Below are positions 12,676-13,397 of a stretch of DNA of 13,397 nucleotides, one piece after another. Every line of letters starts with the position of its first letter. Position 1 is the stretch's first letter. Origin of the DNA: Iamia sp052038315. GTDB lineage: Bacteria; Actinomycetota; Acidimicrobiia; Acidimicrobiales; Iamiaceae. The translations under genes and the position numbers were made by a program. The notes below the pieces were generated by a model. It made no database searches. It saw only the letters and a program-made list of their open reading frames with translations, and was not told where the DNA came from. The DNA lies in assembly GCA_052038315.1 (NCBI GenBank), contig JBQGCF010000354.1, forward strand, positions 1 through 13,397, written 5' to 3'.

Positions 12676-13397
12676 GTGATCTGCGTCCTGGCCGGCGGTG
12701 TCGGCGCCGCCCGCCTGCTGGCCGGGCTCGTGCAGGTGGTCGCCCCCGAGGACATCACCGTCGTCGGCAACGTGGGCGACGACCTCGTGCTCCACGGCCT
12801 CCACATCTCGCCCGACCTGGACACGATCACCTACACCCTCGCCGACCAGGTCGACCCCGACCGGGGCTGGGGCCTGCGGGACGAGACGTGGCAGGCGATG
12901 GACATGGTCGGCCGCTACGGCGGGGTCGACTGGTTCAACCTGGGCGACCGGGACCTCGGCACGCACCTGTACCGCACCCACCGGCTGTCGGAGGGGGCGA
13001 CGCTGAGCGAGGTCACCGCCGAGGTCACCGCCGCCTGGCAGCTCGGCTTCCGGCTGCTGCCGGCCACCGACGACCCGCTGCGCACCCGGGTCGAGGTCGT
13101 GACGCCGGAGGGCGACGAGGACGTGAGCTTCCAGGAGTACTTCGTGAAGCTCCGCCACGACGTGCCCGTCCGGTCCGTCCGCTTCGCCGGCGCCGACGAG
13201 GCCACGCCGGCCCCCGGCGTCCTGGAGGCGATCCTCGAGGCCGACACCGTCGTCGTCGCCCCGTCCAACCCGCTGGTGTCGATCGCCCCGCTGCTGGAGG
13301 TGCCCGGCGTGGCCGATGCTGTCCGGGCCCGCCGCGACCACGTCGTCGCCGTCTCCCCCATCGTCGCCGGGGCCGCCCTCAAGGGCCCGGCCGACCG
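12676..13397 (+). CDS. fbiA: Coenzyme F420 biosynthesis 2-phospho-L-lactate/phosphoenolpyruvyl transferase (FbiA/CofD), 5' part
   Basis: 240 residues are visible and the frame runs off the right edge; the usual length is about 320-335, so roughly 80-95 residues are missing. FbiA/CofD transfers the activated phospho-lactate or, in actinobacteria, phosphoenolpyruvyl group from the guanylyl-linked donor to Fo, giving the F420-0 (or dehydro-F420-0) core. Motifs: GGVG (7-10), VVGNVGDD (29-36), HISPDLDT (43-50), WFNLGDRDLGTH (86-97), FQEYFVKLR (152-160), APSNP (195-199), SPIVAG (227-232) and KGPAD (236-240). All match family signatures, including the Asp/Asn-rich metal and Fo-binding loops. GTG at 12676 is preceded by TAGCGT 6 bases upstream. 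The gene implies that the organism makes F420. In many actinobacteria an fbiB-like gene follows, but that lies outside this window. Confidence 0.93.
   Translation, partial: MICVLAGGVGAARLLAGLVQVVAPEDITVVGNVGDDLVLHGLHISPDLDTITYTLADQVDPDRGWGLRDETWQAMDMVGRYGGVDWFNLGDRDLGTHLYRTHRLSEGATLSEVTAEVTAAWQLGFRLLPATDDPLRTRVEVVTPEGDEDVSFQEYFVKLRHDVPVRSVRFAGADEATPAPGVLEAILEADTVVVAPSNPLVSIAPLLEVPGVADAVRARRDHVVAVSPIVAGAALKGPAD

Noticed and set aside
12630..12830. 67-codon N-terminal extension of the methyltransferase frame
   Set aside because: It lies antisense to the start of fbiA, and the TACTCT-N6-GTG arrangement supports the start at 12629.

Overview
The window is about 13.4 kb of very GC-rich DNA (clearly above 65%) with G/C-ended codons, dense gene packing and many GTG starts. 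An fbiA/cofD gene for coenzyme F420 synthesis and a cbs-metB pair, together with the base composition, point to an actinobacterium. The leaderless gene starts and the overall gene style suggest an Acidimicrobiia/Iamia-like lineage, but that placement is inference. No rRNA, tRNA, IS element, phage gene or CRISPR array was seen, and no gap between genes exceeds about 140 bases.

Layout. At the left edge (1-233, minus) is the N-terminus of a PhoD-type secreted phosphatase lipoprotein. Divergent from it are cbs and metB (259-2783, plus), a transsulfuration pair joined by an ATGA overlap. From 2787 to 5643 lies the most unusual block. On the minus strand is a 565-residue protein with an ESX/WXG-like helical N-terminus, a 15-unit RTX nonapeptide array and a C-terminal HELIH metallopeptidase of M91 (NleD/HopH1) type. 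It is followed by an overlapping gene for a membrane-anchored protein. A small helical ESX-like protein is divergent from it (5290-5643, plus). Plus-strand genes then follow for an EcsC-family protein, a DUF3237 protein, an SRPBCC protein and an SCO6745-family protein (5678-8254).

From 8276 to 9452 (minus) is an XRE regulator, a 48-codon small ORF and a GNAT acetyltransferase. A perfect 21-bp palindrome separates the regulator from a divergent GDP-mannose 4,6-dehydratase gene (gmd, 9515-10492). A crotonase-fold protein lacking the usual hydratase glutamates (10493-11374, minus) and a SAM methyltransferase with a polysaccharide-type C-terminal domain (11409-12629, minus) follow. The 5' part of fbiA/cofD runs off the right edge.

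How the parts fit. Cbs and MetB would connect homocysteine/serine to cystathionine and on to cysteine or methionine. Gmd, and possibly the methyltransferase, fit surface-sugar synthesis. The 2787-5643 block looks like a secreted effector locus (ESX-like partner, protease toxin, possible immunity or accessory protein), though no secretion-machine gene is in the window. A genome-style signal runs through the whole window: twelve starts have an [T/C]AnnnT hexamer exactly 6-8 bases upstream of ATG/GTG, as expected of leaderless transcripts. The remaining starts are translationally coupled overlaps, except the protease toxin, which alone has a clear Shine-Dalgarno sequence.
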